The position numbers and the translations under genes were made by a program. From Polytrichum commune (taxonomy: Eukaryota > Streptophyta > Polytrichopsida > Polytrichales > Polytrichaceae): a stretch of 64,000 nucleotides of DNA. The stretch is taken from positions 26,720,001-26,784,000 of the forward strand of contig OX485806.1 of assembly GCA_950295325.1 (NCBI GenBank), written 5' to 3'. Numbering within the stretch: position 1 is the first letter of the stretch; each line of letters begins with the position of its first letter. The notes under the pieces are model-generated. The model saw only the letters and a list, made by a program, of their open reading frames with translations. It did no database searches and was not told where the DNA came from. Positions 50,055 to 62,076 of this stretch are shown here, piece after piece.

Positions 50055-53000
50055 GTGATATACACAAAGATTGTGTCCGCTCTTGTATGCATTGCATCGG
50101 TTGTGTGGTTGGTCATTCTATGGTTCTTTTCTAAGGTGGCATTGGCAATGAATGTAGGAGATAGTGTTTTTGAGTTGTCGACAAATGCATCGTTCTTAGA
50201 TAGTGAATGTGAACTCTCGTCCCCGTTGGTGGACAATATTGACAGGACAAACGTGGTGGGTGTGTTTGTGGATACATCCTCCAATGAATATTTTGAAGTG
50301 AACGAGCAATCTCATCATTCTAAGGATGATCACGATGACATTCCATTATGTGCCAGTTTTGGGAGGGAGCATTGGGTGGGACTTGATGTTGTTCTACTCA
50401 ATGAGTTTGGTGTCATGGTGGCAAATGACATATGTACAAACTTCGATTCTTGTGAATGTGTTGATGCCAACCCCCTTGGTCTCAACGATGTCAGCGTGTG
50501 CATCTTGAGTTCCTTGCTTTCGTTTGAGGTTTCGTTGACGTGGAGATTCTCCTTGCATCAATGGCCCCTTCGACGGGTTCTCCATGAAAGAGTAACTTGT
50601 GGGATCATGGACAACGGCATAAACAAACACAGTCTGCATTGTTGGCCACAATGCGTCCTTGCAAAGGTCTATGTAGTTTTGATTCTAGTCGCATGTCTCG
50701 CGGAGATAAGGGGCATCGGCTTGATTGTATATTAGGAGACAATTCTATTCGTCTTGTGTCTGCAAATGACTATTGCGCGAGGAAATGTTGCCAATTTTTT
50801 CCTTGTGAAAAAATTAGATTTCTTCATCAAGAGATGTGGCTTGTGGATTTTTGTATGTGGTTGGCGAAGAAACTCGAGGTCCACAGAAATTTGCACATTG
50901 ATATTCAGGGCCATGAGGTGGTGATCCTTGGGAATGTGAAAGTGTATTGCATAGCATGGTTATATCATCAACGCAGTTTCCAAGGCTGACTTTTATAGGT
51001 TTCGGAAGTATTCTTCATTGGGTCACCGCTCTCGATTTCATGATAGTTCTTGACACAGAAAAACCTAGGGAGACTACACTCCAAGCCTCTGCAGAGACGC
51101 TCTCCACCATCATAGTGCCATTGGCCGCTGCAATGTTCCACATGACTAGGACATTATCATCAAGGGAGAAAGTTGTTCAAATGGTGTTGCCCACAGGCAT
51201 AAAATGGGACAACATCTTAAAGGACATCAATAAAATGGGTCGCATAGCGGGATGTGGGCCCATTTCTTTGTCCAAGTTGAGTGTAATTAAAAACCAACAA
51301 TTTGCAAAATATATTTTGAAGAGACTTGGGGACAAGTTTGTCAGGTGTACAGCATGTGAAAAATACAAAGGTCCTCGAGACACCCATTCTATAGGTACTG
51401 AATTCCATACTAGACACCAAAAAAAATACATCGAGCATGTCAACAACCAGGAAGTACACCGTCAAGATTACTACAAGAATCGTGTACTATCCATAATGAG
51501 GCCCGCAGAGGTTCTAAGAATCATCCATGGTAAAATAGACCATGCCAAAATGGTATGCCCTTGTTATGCACGCAAAATAAACGCCACGGATGGTCTCTTT
51601 AAGTTGCCTGTAGCTGTCACAGATTTGTAGAGAATCCGAAATATATGTTGAGGTTTGTGAGGCCAAACCGCCCACCCTTAAGCGTCCTATTCCGAGTGAG
51701 GGAATGGGGATCACATTCATGTTTACATAACTCCCTCTTTCCAATTCGTAAGAATCCATCACATCTCCTCATTAATCATTGCACACCAATCCATTCCACG
51801 ATAATATTACAAGCGTTGACAAACGCTCTTCTCTATTATCACAATCCTCACTTCGTGTTCTATTATCTTGCTAATGACTAATTATCTAAAGTAACATTAA
51901 GTAACAACCCAATCAACTAACTATCATTTAGTCCAAAATAACACTACGGTTTTTTCCCTTATTATCAATAAGGTTCCCCCTTAATTATCTACCCAAGTCA
52001 CTAAAGGCCTAGCATTAAGCCTTGAAGCTGCTTTACTAAGTCCCCTTACAAGTGTCAGCTGACTAAACTTATTAACCGGCAGCCCCAACAGTAGCTGCAG
52101 CTGCTCCCACATATTAACCAGTAGCCCAACAGTAGTTGCAGTTGCTCCCACATATTAACCAGCAGCCCAAACAGTAGCTGCAGTTGCTTCAACAATTAAC
52201 CTTGCAGCTGCTCCAACATATTAACCAGCAGCCCAAACAGTAGCTGCAGCTGCTCCAACATAGTAACCAACAACCCAAAACAATAGCTGCAGCTGCTTCA
52301 ACAGTTAACCTTGTAGCTGCTCCAACATATTAACCAGCAGCCCAAACAGTAGCTGCAGCTGCTCCAACATAGTAACCAACAGTCCAAACCGGCAGTTGCC
52401 CAATAGCCTTACAACCATAATAATCTGATTTTCTGGTTCCTCCTAATCAAATCTATATTTTAAACTACCCCTAATCCAATCTATCCTCTAAGTTCCCCTA
52501 CTCAAACCTATTCTCTAATTTCCCCCTAATCAAATCTATTCTCTAACACACTACACCTCACACACACTCCCACACACACACTCACTCACACACACACCTC
52601 TAAGAGGGAGAGAGAGAATGAGAGAGAAAGAGGAGGAAGAAGGGAGGACACCCAAGACCACAAATCCCTCAACCTTCTCCTACTTAGTAGGACCTTATCC
52701 TATCCATTAACTCCTTACCCCCTAAACCAACAAGAACACGTTCTAATTTAAACAATTAAATCAAAGGCACTTCCCCTTGCCTCATCAAGCACTACTCCTC
52801 TAATCAAAACACTCCCTAATGTCACTAAGCTTCTAATTCACCACACAAAATGGCTTAAGGCCTAAACATAAATCCACACCAAGCCTCACTCTTTTTATAC
52901 TTTTGATTGTTTTAATAACACTCCAATTGCAATCCTAATCAAATTCTAAACCTAAAACAAATATGAGCACTCATTTTGGGCTCATAAGGTCTCTCCAATT

Positions 53001-53971
53001 TACAACTTCATCCATCTGCATAGTATTTATTTCATAATTTTATTGTTCACGCATTGTTTGGTTCTCTCAAGTATGATCGCCCACGGCCATGTGGACATGA
53101 AATATGCTCATTATGGATTGGACTTTTACCATGGCAATGCCAACCACACGGTCGGTTCATTTGCAAAACTTTTGTGCAATTTTGAGAAGCCACCGGTACA
53201 TTCTTTGTTCAAAAAGGGCACAAGTGTACCGGTGTACCATACCCCTTTAAGAAGCAGTGCTCCAGGGGAAGGAGGTTTGTATGTTTTCATTGCGGGAGCC
53301 ACTTGGAGAACCCATTCTAGCAAAACCATTGCCTCCAACTCTCCATGTTCAACTTGATAATTATGCTAAAGATAATGAATGTTGATAAGTGTTTTGTTTA
53401 TTTATCATTGTTCGTGGCAAAAGGCATATACAAAGAGGAATTGATAGGTCTGTGAAAAATTCGCAATGGGCGAGCATTACGTTGGCCCTACGTACAATCG
53501 TTTAGCTCCGTCGTTTCATGTGGATGTTGATTGCCACGAAGGTTATATGGTCCTTGTAGGCGCAAGACCAAATAAGAGAATCCAATTTGGTTGTAGGAAT
53601 ATCCCAAACCAATTTGGTTGGTGAAAGCATTGTCTTCATCCAATTTTGTTCGAACTAGCCCCAGCTTTCGTCAAATTGAAATGGAATATTATTGTCCAAG
53701 CACCAAAGACCATAACGTGCTCTGCACCTATTTAGGTTGGGACACTAGAAAGGGTTTCAAGTGGATAGTGGACTCAGCATACGGAGCGGTTTGGATAAAC
53801 ACGGCTACCATCCATTGTGCTTGGAAGCCACGCAAGGGTTCCAAATTGGAGACAATGACCATTCCCCAAAAACATATTGATATTGCCAATGACAACTTGA
53901 CACGTATTGCAGCTATGGAAAATAAAGCCGATAATGGATATGAAGCGGAAGATGGAGATGGAAAAACATAA
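50055..53971 (+). pseudogene. DUF7869-like plant/TE-associated gene, decayed
   Basis: Pieces: HHSKDDHDDIPLCASFGREHWVGLD (50310-50385), MRPCKGLCSFDSSRMSRGDKGHRLDCIL (50652-50735), ASANDYCARKCCQFF-like (50755-50800), then after a frameshift near 50960 TEKPRETTLQAS to DGLFKLPVAVTD (51055-51627). GT at 51631 and AG at 53069 could bound an intron of about 1.4 kb (or an insertion). After it come MIAHGHVDMKYAHYGLDFYHG (53072 on), VQLDNYAKDNE with two stops (53348-53385), and NFVRTSPSFRQIEMEYYCPST, YLGWDTRKGFKWIVDSAYG and CAWKPRKGSKLETMTIPQK (53636-53873), ending at 53969. The QLDN..KDN and the following V-A-K-G block match DUF7869-type proteins from memory; the GHTHDDID block expected next is lost. 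The C-terminal end is well kept. Confidence 0.5.
52070..52400 (+). repeat. Minisatellite of about 42 bp, CAGTAGCTGCAGCTGCTCC-type
   Basis: Units close to CAACATATTAACCAGCAGCCCAAACAGTAGCTGCAGCTGCTC recur about eight times with one-base variants. The core AGCTGCAGCT is palindromic. It lies in the possible intron or insert of the preceding gene. Confidence 0.85.
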
Positions 53972-55604
53972 TGTAGGTTGGACTTAAGGTGGAAAATAGG
54001 GGTAGTTCATAGACTTGGTTTTATTGCGCCTACATTCAAATTTTTAAATACATTTGGGATGTGCCATCCAATTCAATATGACCTTTATATATGGGATGCG
54101 CACCCTAGACTCTATATTGACATAAAACCACCTATTTTGGGGATTTGATTGTTATTTTCCACATGTAGTTTATGTTTTGATTATGATTTACATACTTACT
54201 ATATATAGGAATGTGAGTATTCTTCAAGTGTAAGTTTGTAAAACATCGTGTTCCCGATGTTCCCTATGCTCACAATATTGGCAACCCAAACTATGGGTGT
54301 ACTTTATTTGAGACTTTCCAAAGTCTCCGAATAACGAATATAGTGTTAACAACTTAACCTAAGCATAAACATGGTAAAATCCTAATAGGCTAATGCTTGA
54401 GGTTGCAACTTTTTAATTTGACAAACTCCTATGTGAAAGCACCATGTTAGGAAAGATAGTTGGATGGAGATTTTCCTTGCATAATGGTCCCACCCACCTT
54501 ATCGGGTCTTGAGAGATACACAAATATGTAGGAGATTGGGATGGCCTCTGAACAAGAGGATGTGCTAAGAACTTGAAAGTAAGGCTCATAGAATTGCTCA
54601 AGAAATGTTGAGTTCTCTTTTTCTCTCTACATGTTTGTATTTTCGATAACATGGAACAACATTTTAAGTCGTTTGTGGTGAGAGAGAACTATTGCAAGCA
54701 TACAAATGTCCCTTTCATTTTCCAGCAATTTAACCATTGAGATCATATCTCAATAATATGAAATATGAAAGTTAATTTTTAAGTTGATTTGTCACCAAAA
54801 TAAGCTTCAAAGACCCCAAATTACTCTAGTCAAACGCATTTGAAATGAATCAACAACCTTTTGGGGAGTATTTAAGATTGGTGGATGAAAGTAATATGCT
54901 TGTATGCAACAATTCCCTCTCGGGGTCATGCACATGCTTCACATGTTGAATACAATGTCTTTAGGGACCGGACATAAACTTAAAAGAGTGGCAATGGCAG
55001 GTACCTAATTATTTATTAGCCCCTTGCCAATAGAATTAGCTCGGACATGAGTCACTGCAAAGCAAGCATTTTCTAGGCAATAGGTTGAACTTGTTTCGCT
55101 TGTCTCAAGAAAATAAAAAGTACTATGTATTAAAAAAATTAGCAATTCTCGAATCTAGAGGCTGGAACTCATAACATTATTGTGGGAAATATTAGGAAAT
55201 ATCATACTAAATGTGGGAAATATCAGGGAATATTCTGTGAAATATTGTCAGTCCCACCAAACATTGTTATGAATCTGAATAATGTTATGCAGGCTGTAAT
55301 TATCTGTATGATGTATCATATTTTGACTGCACAGGACCCAGAGTCTACCCAACTTCTCATGTGTTTCCTCATGCAACTTCTGATAAGGGCTCGGCTTGTG
55401 ACCACATATCTGGTTTCTTTGATTTGTCTGCAGATTGCCAGTATAGCTGTCATAGGATAGGATTGCCGTCATAAAACCTGGGTTTTTTTTGTTTTGTTTT
55501 GTTTTGTTTTGAGAGACAGGAGGTCAAACGACCAACGCCAAAATGAATAAAAACCTGGTTATTTGTGAAGTGTTAATTTCTCCAGCACACAGCCTACAGG
55601 ACTA
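53972..55604. other. Intergenic; possible captured exon near 55332
   Basis: No gene is established. TGCACAG at 55329-55335 is followed by an open stretch reading PRVYPTSHVFPHATSDKGSA and CDHISGFFDLSADCQYSCHR to a stop at 55476-55478; its three Cys and proline-rich start look more like a real exon than chance. Retroposon tail TTTTGTTTTGAGAGACAGG lies at 55490-55520. Confidence 0.35.
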
Positions 55605-55631
55605 CAGTAATCTCCTGCTTAAGTATGCACT

Positions 55632-55842
55632 TTAACAGTGATCGGGGAGATTTTTGGGCATAATCGGTTGAGATCCTAGTGTTTGCAACTCCAACTGGTT
55701 ACATGTTGACATCCTCCAGTTTTTCTTTATTAAATTGGGGTATATTCTATAGATTCCTCTAAAATGATCGGTAATTTTCTTGCAATCTTGAACTTCAACC
55801 GGTTATTTTCCAAACTCAACCGGCCGGTTCTCCCTGATCATT
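55632..55842 (+). repeat. ACCGGTT-rich repeat, single copy inside the Tigger element
   Basis: It reads AGTGATCGGGGAGATTTTTGGGCATAATCGG at the left and CCGGTTCTCCCTGATCATTG at the right. The two ends are inverted (CAGTGATCGGGGAGA versus CAATGATCAGGGAGA when reversed), and possible ACTTTAA/ACTTTGA flanks bound it. This suggests the repeat is itself a small TIR element. Confidence 0.7.
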
Positions 55843-56044
55843 GACTTTGAACTGGAGCCGTTGGTGCGCTCTTAGTTGGTAGGTGCGTACTTTAATCATA
55901 TCGCTTTCTAGACTTTATGATTCGATGAATCGTAACAAGAAACGGATGCAACCTGAGGCAACATGAGGCAACCCGATCGATGTGAAGTCATTGCAAAGTA
56001 GAGCAAGTTGAATGCGCCAAGCAAGCGGGCGCTAGGGCGAGAGT

Positions 56045-56395
56045 ATGAAGTCAGTGAAGGTGCCATCCGGAAAGTCTGAGACAATCGGGAGAACATATTG
56101 CAACGAAATCCAACCTACTGAGACATTTGTTGAATCTAAAAGTGTTACCAACTTCAAAGGCTTTGAAGCTTTACACAACATTGTCCTCGACATCGACGAC
56201 CAATTGCTTTGCTCCAATGTTCAAACGGAAGCTGAACAAATGTATGATAAAATGTGACAATCGTTCGAGACAGTTCAACAAAACGTTAAAAAACTAACAC
56301 TGTATGTGAAGCTTAAAAAATCATGCATTTGCGGCAAAAGACTTTGCATGACATGTTCAAACAATAAAATGTGAACCCTAACTTTTGTCAAAAAA
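56045..56395 (+). pseudogene. Tigger/jerky-type transposase C-terminal fragment
   Basis: The open frame 56045-56257 ends ALHNIVLDIDDQLLCSNVQTEAEQMYDKM, then a stop, then in frame FETVQQNVKKLTLYVKLKKSCICG. Acidic DIDD and a terminal helix followed by a basic tail are common at the C-terminus of CENP-B/Tigger proteins. Its place inside a CAGTAAT...TA-flanked element supports that reading. It is too short to contain the DDE core. Confidence 0.5.
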
Positions 56396-56443
56396 TTTGC
56401 GTACTTAAACGGGTGTGTACTTAAGCGGGAGATTACTGTATTG

Positions 56444-56575
56444 CACCAGGCATCAACCAATTCTAAGTAGATACTAGGTCCAACTTTCATAGCTCTAAGG
56501 TTAGTGTTATACACCAGGCATCAACCAATTCTAAGTAGATACTAGGTCCAACTTTCATAGCTCTAAGGTTAGTGT
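56444..56575 (+). repeat. Perfect tandem duplication of 68 bp
   Basis: CACCAGGCATCAACCAATTC and the following bases through GCTCTAAGGTTAGTGT appear twice, starting at 56444 and 56512. The two copies are identical over 64 bp. It begins six bases outside the Tigger element. Confidence 0.95.
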
Positions 56576-56643
56576 CTATCATAGTCATAGTTGATTATGA
56601 CTAAGTTTGGGTCTTTACTTTTTGGCCATTTTTGTGAGATAAG

Positions 56644-56865
56644 CTATACTAAATATGATATTCGGTGTCACTTACTATTTGAAATTACGCTATGCTATAC
56701 TTGTTTACTATTGATGTAATTCTTAATCATGTAAAGTTGCTATTGTTCTATAATGTCCAAACAACCAATTTGACATTTGTTGGTAAGTATGAGATATATA
56801 GTAAATAGATATAGCATTGCGTAAATCCAAATAATAAGTGACACTAAATAGTGTATTTAGTGTAG
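56644..56865. mobile_element. MITE family A, copy 2 (222 bp)
   Basis: It matches 1148-1372 over its full length. The ends are CTATACTAAATATGATATTC and TATTTAGTGTAG. Confidence 0.8.
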
Positions 56866-57974
56866 TTCATTCCCCGAAAGCATACAACATAACATTGTTA
56901 ACCCTCAAAGCATGTCACCCTAAGCAAGAGAATAATATGGTGAAGAGTTGGGAGTACACATGTTGTGATTCTCAAAAAACAATGGTCTAAATCTTAGTGC
57001 CATGGCAAAGTCCCCTTATAACTTGGCATCTTTTTTGTTTAGAAAGAGTGAGGGAATACAAGGCTTAGAAATATTACGAGGGTCACTAGGACCTAAGGAA
57101 AGAGAAAAGACCATCGCAGTGCAATCAGACAACTCCAAGAAAGGTAATATAACATCCTCGGGGGGGGGGGGTAGTCATTGGTTGGAGTAGCAATATACGT
57201 GCGAACAAATGATAGGGCATTTTAAAAACATGGGAGCAAAAAATTATAATTGGGCTTAAGAGTAATATAGGTTATCAAAAATGACACTGGACATCTTTAA
57301 AGTACTATAGGGTATGGAATAATAGGTAATTTGAAATTATAAGTAATGCAAGCCATTTTTCTATTGACCCAAAGTAGAAATTTACATAATGATAGCATGT
57401 GAAAAAAAGAAGAGAATTGAAAGTAATACCCCCCTATAAAATAATGGTTGTTCGCACCTATATCCTTAACTTTTTAACACACTGCCCCCCCCCCCCCCCC
57501 CGAGATAACACCTAGCCATGGATAAGTAAGCTAGCAAAGGATGCTCAACATTCCAATGAAAATTGGAGGTGTATAAGTTTTAGGTAAGCATGCTTGTTTC
57601 GGTAACTTACCTTAATAGGAAACTTATAGTTTGAGAGGTGTGTAAATAGATATGGATCCAAGAAAGGCCACCAAAAACACAAGTGTTCAAAAGAGGTTGG
57701 ACTGAGCACTCAATACTTTGTTGACTAGTCTAGGTTCAATAGTCACTGTTCACCTCATAATGAAAGAGATCAATTCATAACAGCTCCAAAATTTATGAGG
57801 AAAATGGATCTGACATTGATTTAGAATTGATAATCATCTCATATTGATTGCACGTTCACTGTTAGTATTCTTGGAGAAGTGGGTGCAGAGTTGTAAGTGT
57901 CCATTTTGGGCCCATCTACTTGGAGAAGGATATTGGCACCTCACAATGCAGCCGCTTGGCAATCTCAACATCCT
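56866..57974. other. Intergenic with homopolymer runs
   Basis: A G-run (57162-57171), a C-run (57483-57500) and AGTAATA-type words occur. 57640-57890 resembles 11440-11720. A 62-codon frame at 57002 has no motif. Confidence 0.5.
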
Positions 57975-58386
57975 CTCTTTTTTGTGCTTTTTGTTTTGAG
58001 ACAAATGAAACTAGTGTCGTAACATTCTTACGTGGTCATTCATCATCAGACTTCTACATTTGATTGGCATATGAAAAGGTTTTGAGCCTAGAATGAACCC
58101 ATCACACCAAGAAGCCATATGTTACAATGAGATTGAACTCCATGCTCATAATATAGACAGAAATCTACATTACATAGTGAAGAAGATTGGAAGTGTCTAT
58201 CGGATCATTTGAAGAGTAAAAGGATCATCACTTTGAACTCTCTTAACTTTTACATCTTGACTCCAATTCTGAAACTTGAATTGAAATTTCTGTGGTTCGC
58301 AATTGCTAACTGGAGGAGACAAATCCTGCGCCAATCCATCGGCCAGAAATGACTGGAGTTGGAAATGCATACAATAGGCCACATAC
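57975..58386 (-). repeat. Dispersed retroposon-like repeat DR1, full copy
   Basis: TTTTTGTTTTGAGACAAATGAAAC marks its poly(A) end (minus strand). Shared blocks with 460-934 and 61541-61797 continue to GACTGGAGTTGGAAATGC and end at AATAGGCCACATAC. Read on the minus strand it starts GTATGTGGCC. It has no tRNA-like promoter that I can support. Confidence 0.55.
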
Positions 58387-58714
58387 TTTTATGTACATGT
58401 ATACATGCGATTCTCACTTTGATCGCCTTAGATAATATTTCAGGAGATGAGATCGTTTGATGAGTGTTTGGGTTGTGCAATATACTTCTGAGATCAGTGC
58501 AAGTGACATTGATGCTACACATTCAATCATGACTATGTTTTGGCAGTCGCTAAAATAAATGTGAGATGACCAGTTGACCCTCACTTTGCTGTGTGGTCTT
58601 GACATGGTTTTGGAGCTCTCGCCACAAGTAATGCATATCAAGGTCTTGGGGGTGGAGAATTTAGTGGGCTCAAAAATTTAGTTCAGACATACATGGATTG
58701 ATCATTGTCTAGCA

Positions 58715-59253
58715 CTACACCATTTATGATATTTAGTGTCACGTGCACTAATTGCGAAGGGTCTAAAATAGATGTCTAAAGGTCTCAAAATGTCACGCTC
58801 GCTAATTGTCAATATAATTTCATTTGTCCATAAAAGTAACTTCTTCAAGTGAAAAAATATCTACATTTTGACGTTTAGAGTAGCACATTGGATGTGTTAG
58901 ATGGCAGTCTTGCATTTCAATATGCAAGGGGAAGATATTTTGAGCATACTAATGGCAAGTGTCGTGTGTTTACATTCTAATATGCAAGAGGAAGATATTC
59001 TTGAGCATGCTTATGGCAAGTGTCATTTGTGTACATTTTAGTCAACTTGTAGACCATTATGTAACATAGGCATACACCTCATCACATTATTGAACATGTT
59101 CATGCCAAGATATCAGTAAGCGCACTTGAATGCCAAGTGTCACGAGGTGACAATTATGGTGAAGTTGTTAATCATCAATGTACCTAGCGCACGCCTTAGA
59201 ATAGGGTAAGTGACACTATTACGCATGTGACACTAAACACCATAAATGATGTA
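58715..59253. mobile_element. MITE family D (about 540 bp, possible 7-9 bp duplication)
   Basis: Left end CTACACCATTTATGATATTTAGTGTCA and right end TGACACTAAACACCATAAATGATGTA are inverted. ATTGTCT occurs just outside both ends (58704-58710 and about 59252-59258). A 7-9 bp duplication would fit hAT or MULE origin. Two internal copies of AATATGCAAG.GGAAGATATT..GAGCAT lie near 58920-58945 and 58980-59010. Confidence 0.7.
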
Positions 59254-60427
59254 TTGTCTGAGAGACCATGTAATGTTCTAGAAAGTTTTGGAGTGTGTAG
59301 GGCATGCAACACTGTCATAATCAATGTGAACTCTTCACATTGATTGATATGAATATCAATTTAAAAAACAACTTTTTCCAAATTGGTTAACAAATCCCTA
59401 CGTTGAATGGCATTACTTAACAAATGCCAAACACACTTAATAGAGGATATTTTCAAAGTACGGAAACAATGTAGAAATAACCTCACCATTTCAAAATGAA
59501 AGCATGGCGAATTTGAGAAATAAAGAAAGCCAGAATTATATCTGGCTAATATCCCTAAGCTACTGTTTGGGACAAAATGAACTATACATGGATTGACAAT
59601 TTAATTGAACTCTGGAACATGGAATGTCATTACAAAGTTATGGGTGATTACAATGTCCAGAAGCTAACATAATCCTTCAATTCGAAAGTGATAAATTTCA
59701 AGTAGCTGTTAAAAATTGTTCTCACCGCTATTATGATGAAAAAATATAATTGGTGAACGAGACTACCAACTCTTATACAATGAGTGTAGGACTTGTTTAA
59801 GCTAATAACATGTGACGCTTTGAGTGAGTGACATGTTGTGACCTATATGCCGACCTATTGATCCACCTAACCACCTACTTACCTAGTTACACACCCACAC
59901 ATGTTCCTATTAGGTATGGGTGCACATCCCGACTTATAGATGAATAAGAGTTTCTGTGAAGGCAGAATATCATAGAAATCTTGCTAAAACCAACTACATG
60001 TTTGGCTCCCACAAAACGTATCATATCATAAATCATATGCACGTGTACCATGTCCCGACTAGTCATCAAACAAGTATCTCGTCAATTTGCACTAACCCTA
60101 GCTCTTTCCAATTTTCTCTCCTGAGTTCTAGCTATGAACAATAAATGCCTAATTCTGTGGGAACTCGAATAGCTTGCCTACTGAAGTCACATAAGTGAAA
60201 CTAAATTCTGCTCAAGAGTGGACAACTCTGAATCTCCTAGTTATTCATTCTTCCTTAATCTTACAGACGGGTTTTTCCATGATGAGCACTACTCAGCCTG
60301 ACGCTCCTCTTTTTGCTGACACGAGGATATATCACGCAAAACAAGTCCGATTTTGGGTCCTTCTCCACCTTCCTGTCTTATATCTGCAGTTGTTGCTCCT
60401 GATCAGCTTGTTGATCCTGGATTGATT
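59254..60427. other. Intergenic, nothing recognised
   Basis: Short frames only (60195-60425 and similar) without motifs or flanking splice signals I could support. Confidence 0.5.
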
Positions 60428-60520
60428 TTTATTTACTTTTGAGATAAATGAAACGTTATTTTAATGGCATTGCCAAAAAACATACAAGACCACTGGGATA
60501 CAAAATAGGGTGTGGGTGCA
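60428..60520 (-). repeat. LINE/SINE 3'-tail fragment
   Basis: TTTTGAGATAAATGAAACGTTATTTTAATGGCATTGCCAAAAAACATACAAGACC closely follows the sequence at 470-525. It gives GGCAATGCCATTAAAAT...TCATTTATCTCAAAA on the minus strand, typical of plant L1-type 3' ends. Confidence 0.6.
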
Positions 60521-61540
60521 GAAGTTAGAGGTTCAGCTCATTTTCTTCAAGTAATCGGGTTCCAAAGGAGCCTGCTCCAATTTAGTGATTCCATAACTTG
60601 AAGATGAGTCTGGTGTAGAAGCCCTTAATAAATGTATAATATATTTTTATCAGATTTAGTATGGATAAAGGACAAGCAGGCCCAGTCAATGTAGTATGTG
60701 TAACAAATTGGTATCTGTCCCTGTATATGAATCATCAATTTTACAACCACCTAGCTTGAATATCATGTTCTCAAATTATATGAGTATTTTGCACTAAGAT
60801 AAGTGGCCTTAAAACAGACAGTTTTAAGTTCTGCACCCACTACCATGATATTAAACATGCGATTAGTTGGAGATAATTATCAAATCCAAATCAAGGCAGT
60901 AGCCATTTTATCGATAAATTATCACATGAACATTTTATTCATTATCAATTTAGTGAAGATTCTCTTTCTTCTTGAATGATCATACAACTTCCCCCAATTA
61001 TGTGGATTACAAAACCTAATTAATGTTTGATCCCATAGTCCAATCTCTTTTAAACATGCATCTTTTCAGCGTCCGCTCTTATATTCAACCCTAACCACAC
61101 GCCCCTCAAATATAGATGTCTTGCCTTCAGAGGTCAAAGATGGATTCTCAGAAATTAAAACCTATCCTTCTGAGAAGTCTAGTGTTTAGGTAAGCAAACA
61201 AGAGATTGATGAGATCACTCCAAAATAATGCTCTCACATGAAATTATATTTTGAGCTCTTCACTCTAATTTTACGAGTGGGTGAAGCACTGAAATCCAAG
61301 GGCCAGTAATTAACTATGATCCAATTTAAACCCATCATTCTAGTCTCAGTCTACAGCATTCATCTTGAAAGTTGGGACCTGCCAAGGTACTAAGAAAGGT
61401 GTGTGGGCCTTTTGAGGTCACTATTCTTAATCAGACACATAATGTAAGCGGTACATGACATGCAAGGCTTGTTGTGAAGAACGATACACTTAAAAGACAC
61501 GTGTACTTAGTATGATGGGATTACACATACTTAGAGGGGA
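60521..61540. other. Intergenic, nothing recognised
   Basis: AT-rich, no frame of note and no clear repeat except short DR1-like words. Confidence 0.5.
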
Positions 61541-61796
61541 CTATGTGCTCGTAATATAGACACCATTCTAAATTCAATAGTCAACACAATTGAAAGTGGG
61601 GTTGTGTCAGCAGTTGAGTACAAATGAGAATCTTGAATCATTGACAGATTCTTATAGCTTTTGATCGCAACTTCATATAGAAACTCGAAACAACAATCTT
61701 CGTGATCTTCACAATTTGCTAACAAGATGAAACAATTCCTGATCCAAAGGCCAAAATTGTCTGGAGATTGGAAGTGTCCACAATAGAGCCACATAC
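61541..61796 (-). repeat. Dispersed repeat DR1, copy next to a predicted exon
   Basis: CTATGTGCTCGTAATATAGACACCAT and CAATTTGCTAACAAGATGAAACAATTCCTG match other DR1 copies. Its end block GAAGTGTCCACAATAGAGCCACATAC reads GTATGTGGC on the minus strand, exactly at the donor of the exon at 61797. Confidence 0.6.
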
Positions 61797-62072
61797 CTCA
61801 GGTCAAGGTGGGGTTGGAGATCAGAAATTAGCAGGAATTTCATGTCGGATTGTGAGAGGCAGCGTCGTTGCTGAGGACCGAAGTTCATGTCGCCAATGCC
61901 AAACTGCTGGCCGGTTGGGGCGTCGTCCCGCCGTTGACCGCCAATCTGCTCAAGAAAATAAGCGGCAGTATAAGAATCTCCATATCTGACGAAATCTACA
62001 AACTTTTCTGTGCACTTGTTTGCAAGATCAATAGAAGATTCAGCCAAGCCCTGGATCGAGCGTGACAGGATT
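61797..62072 (-). CDS. Predicted internal exon of an unknown gene
   Basis: The minus frame is open for 91 codons between an AG (CCCTTAG or CGATCCAG) and a strong donor AG|GTATGT at 61796-61791. The peptide reads SRSIQGLAESSIDLANKCTE, KFVDFVRYGDSYTAAYFLEQ, and later QSDMKFLLISDLQPHLDLR. It begins with an amphipathic-looking helix followed by a Gln-rich segment. I do not recognise the family. The 5' edge abuts a Harbinger-like MITE and the 3' edge abuts repeat DR1. It could belong to the same gene as 62836-63357. Confidence 0.5.
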
Positions 62073-62076
62073 CTAA

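Larger units (their letters stand above)
55605..56438. mobile_element. pogo/Tigger-type DNA transposon, 834 bp
   Basis: The ends CAGTAATCTCCTGCTTAAGTA (left) and CAGTAATCTCCCGCTTAAGTA (right, reversed) are inverted repeats with one mismatch in 21 bases. TA lies immediately outside both (55603-55604 and 56439-56440), as expected for Tc1/mariner and pogo/Tigger elements. The right half carries a decayed fragment of protein ending in a TYVKL-type tail. A copy of the ACCGGTT-rich repeat is nested in the left half. Confidence 0.88.
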
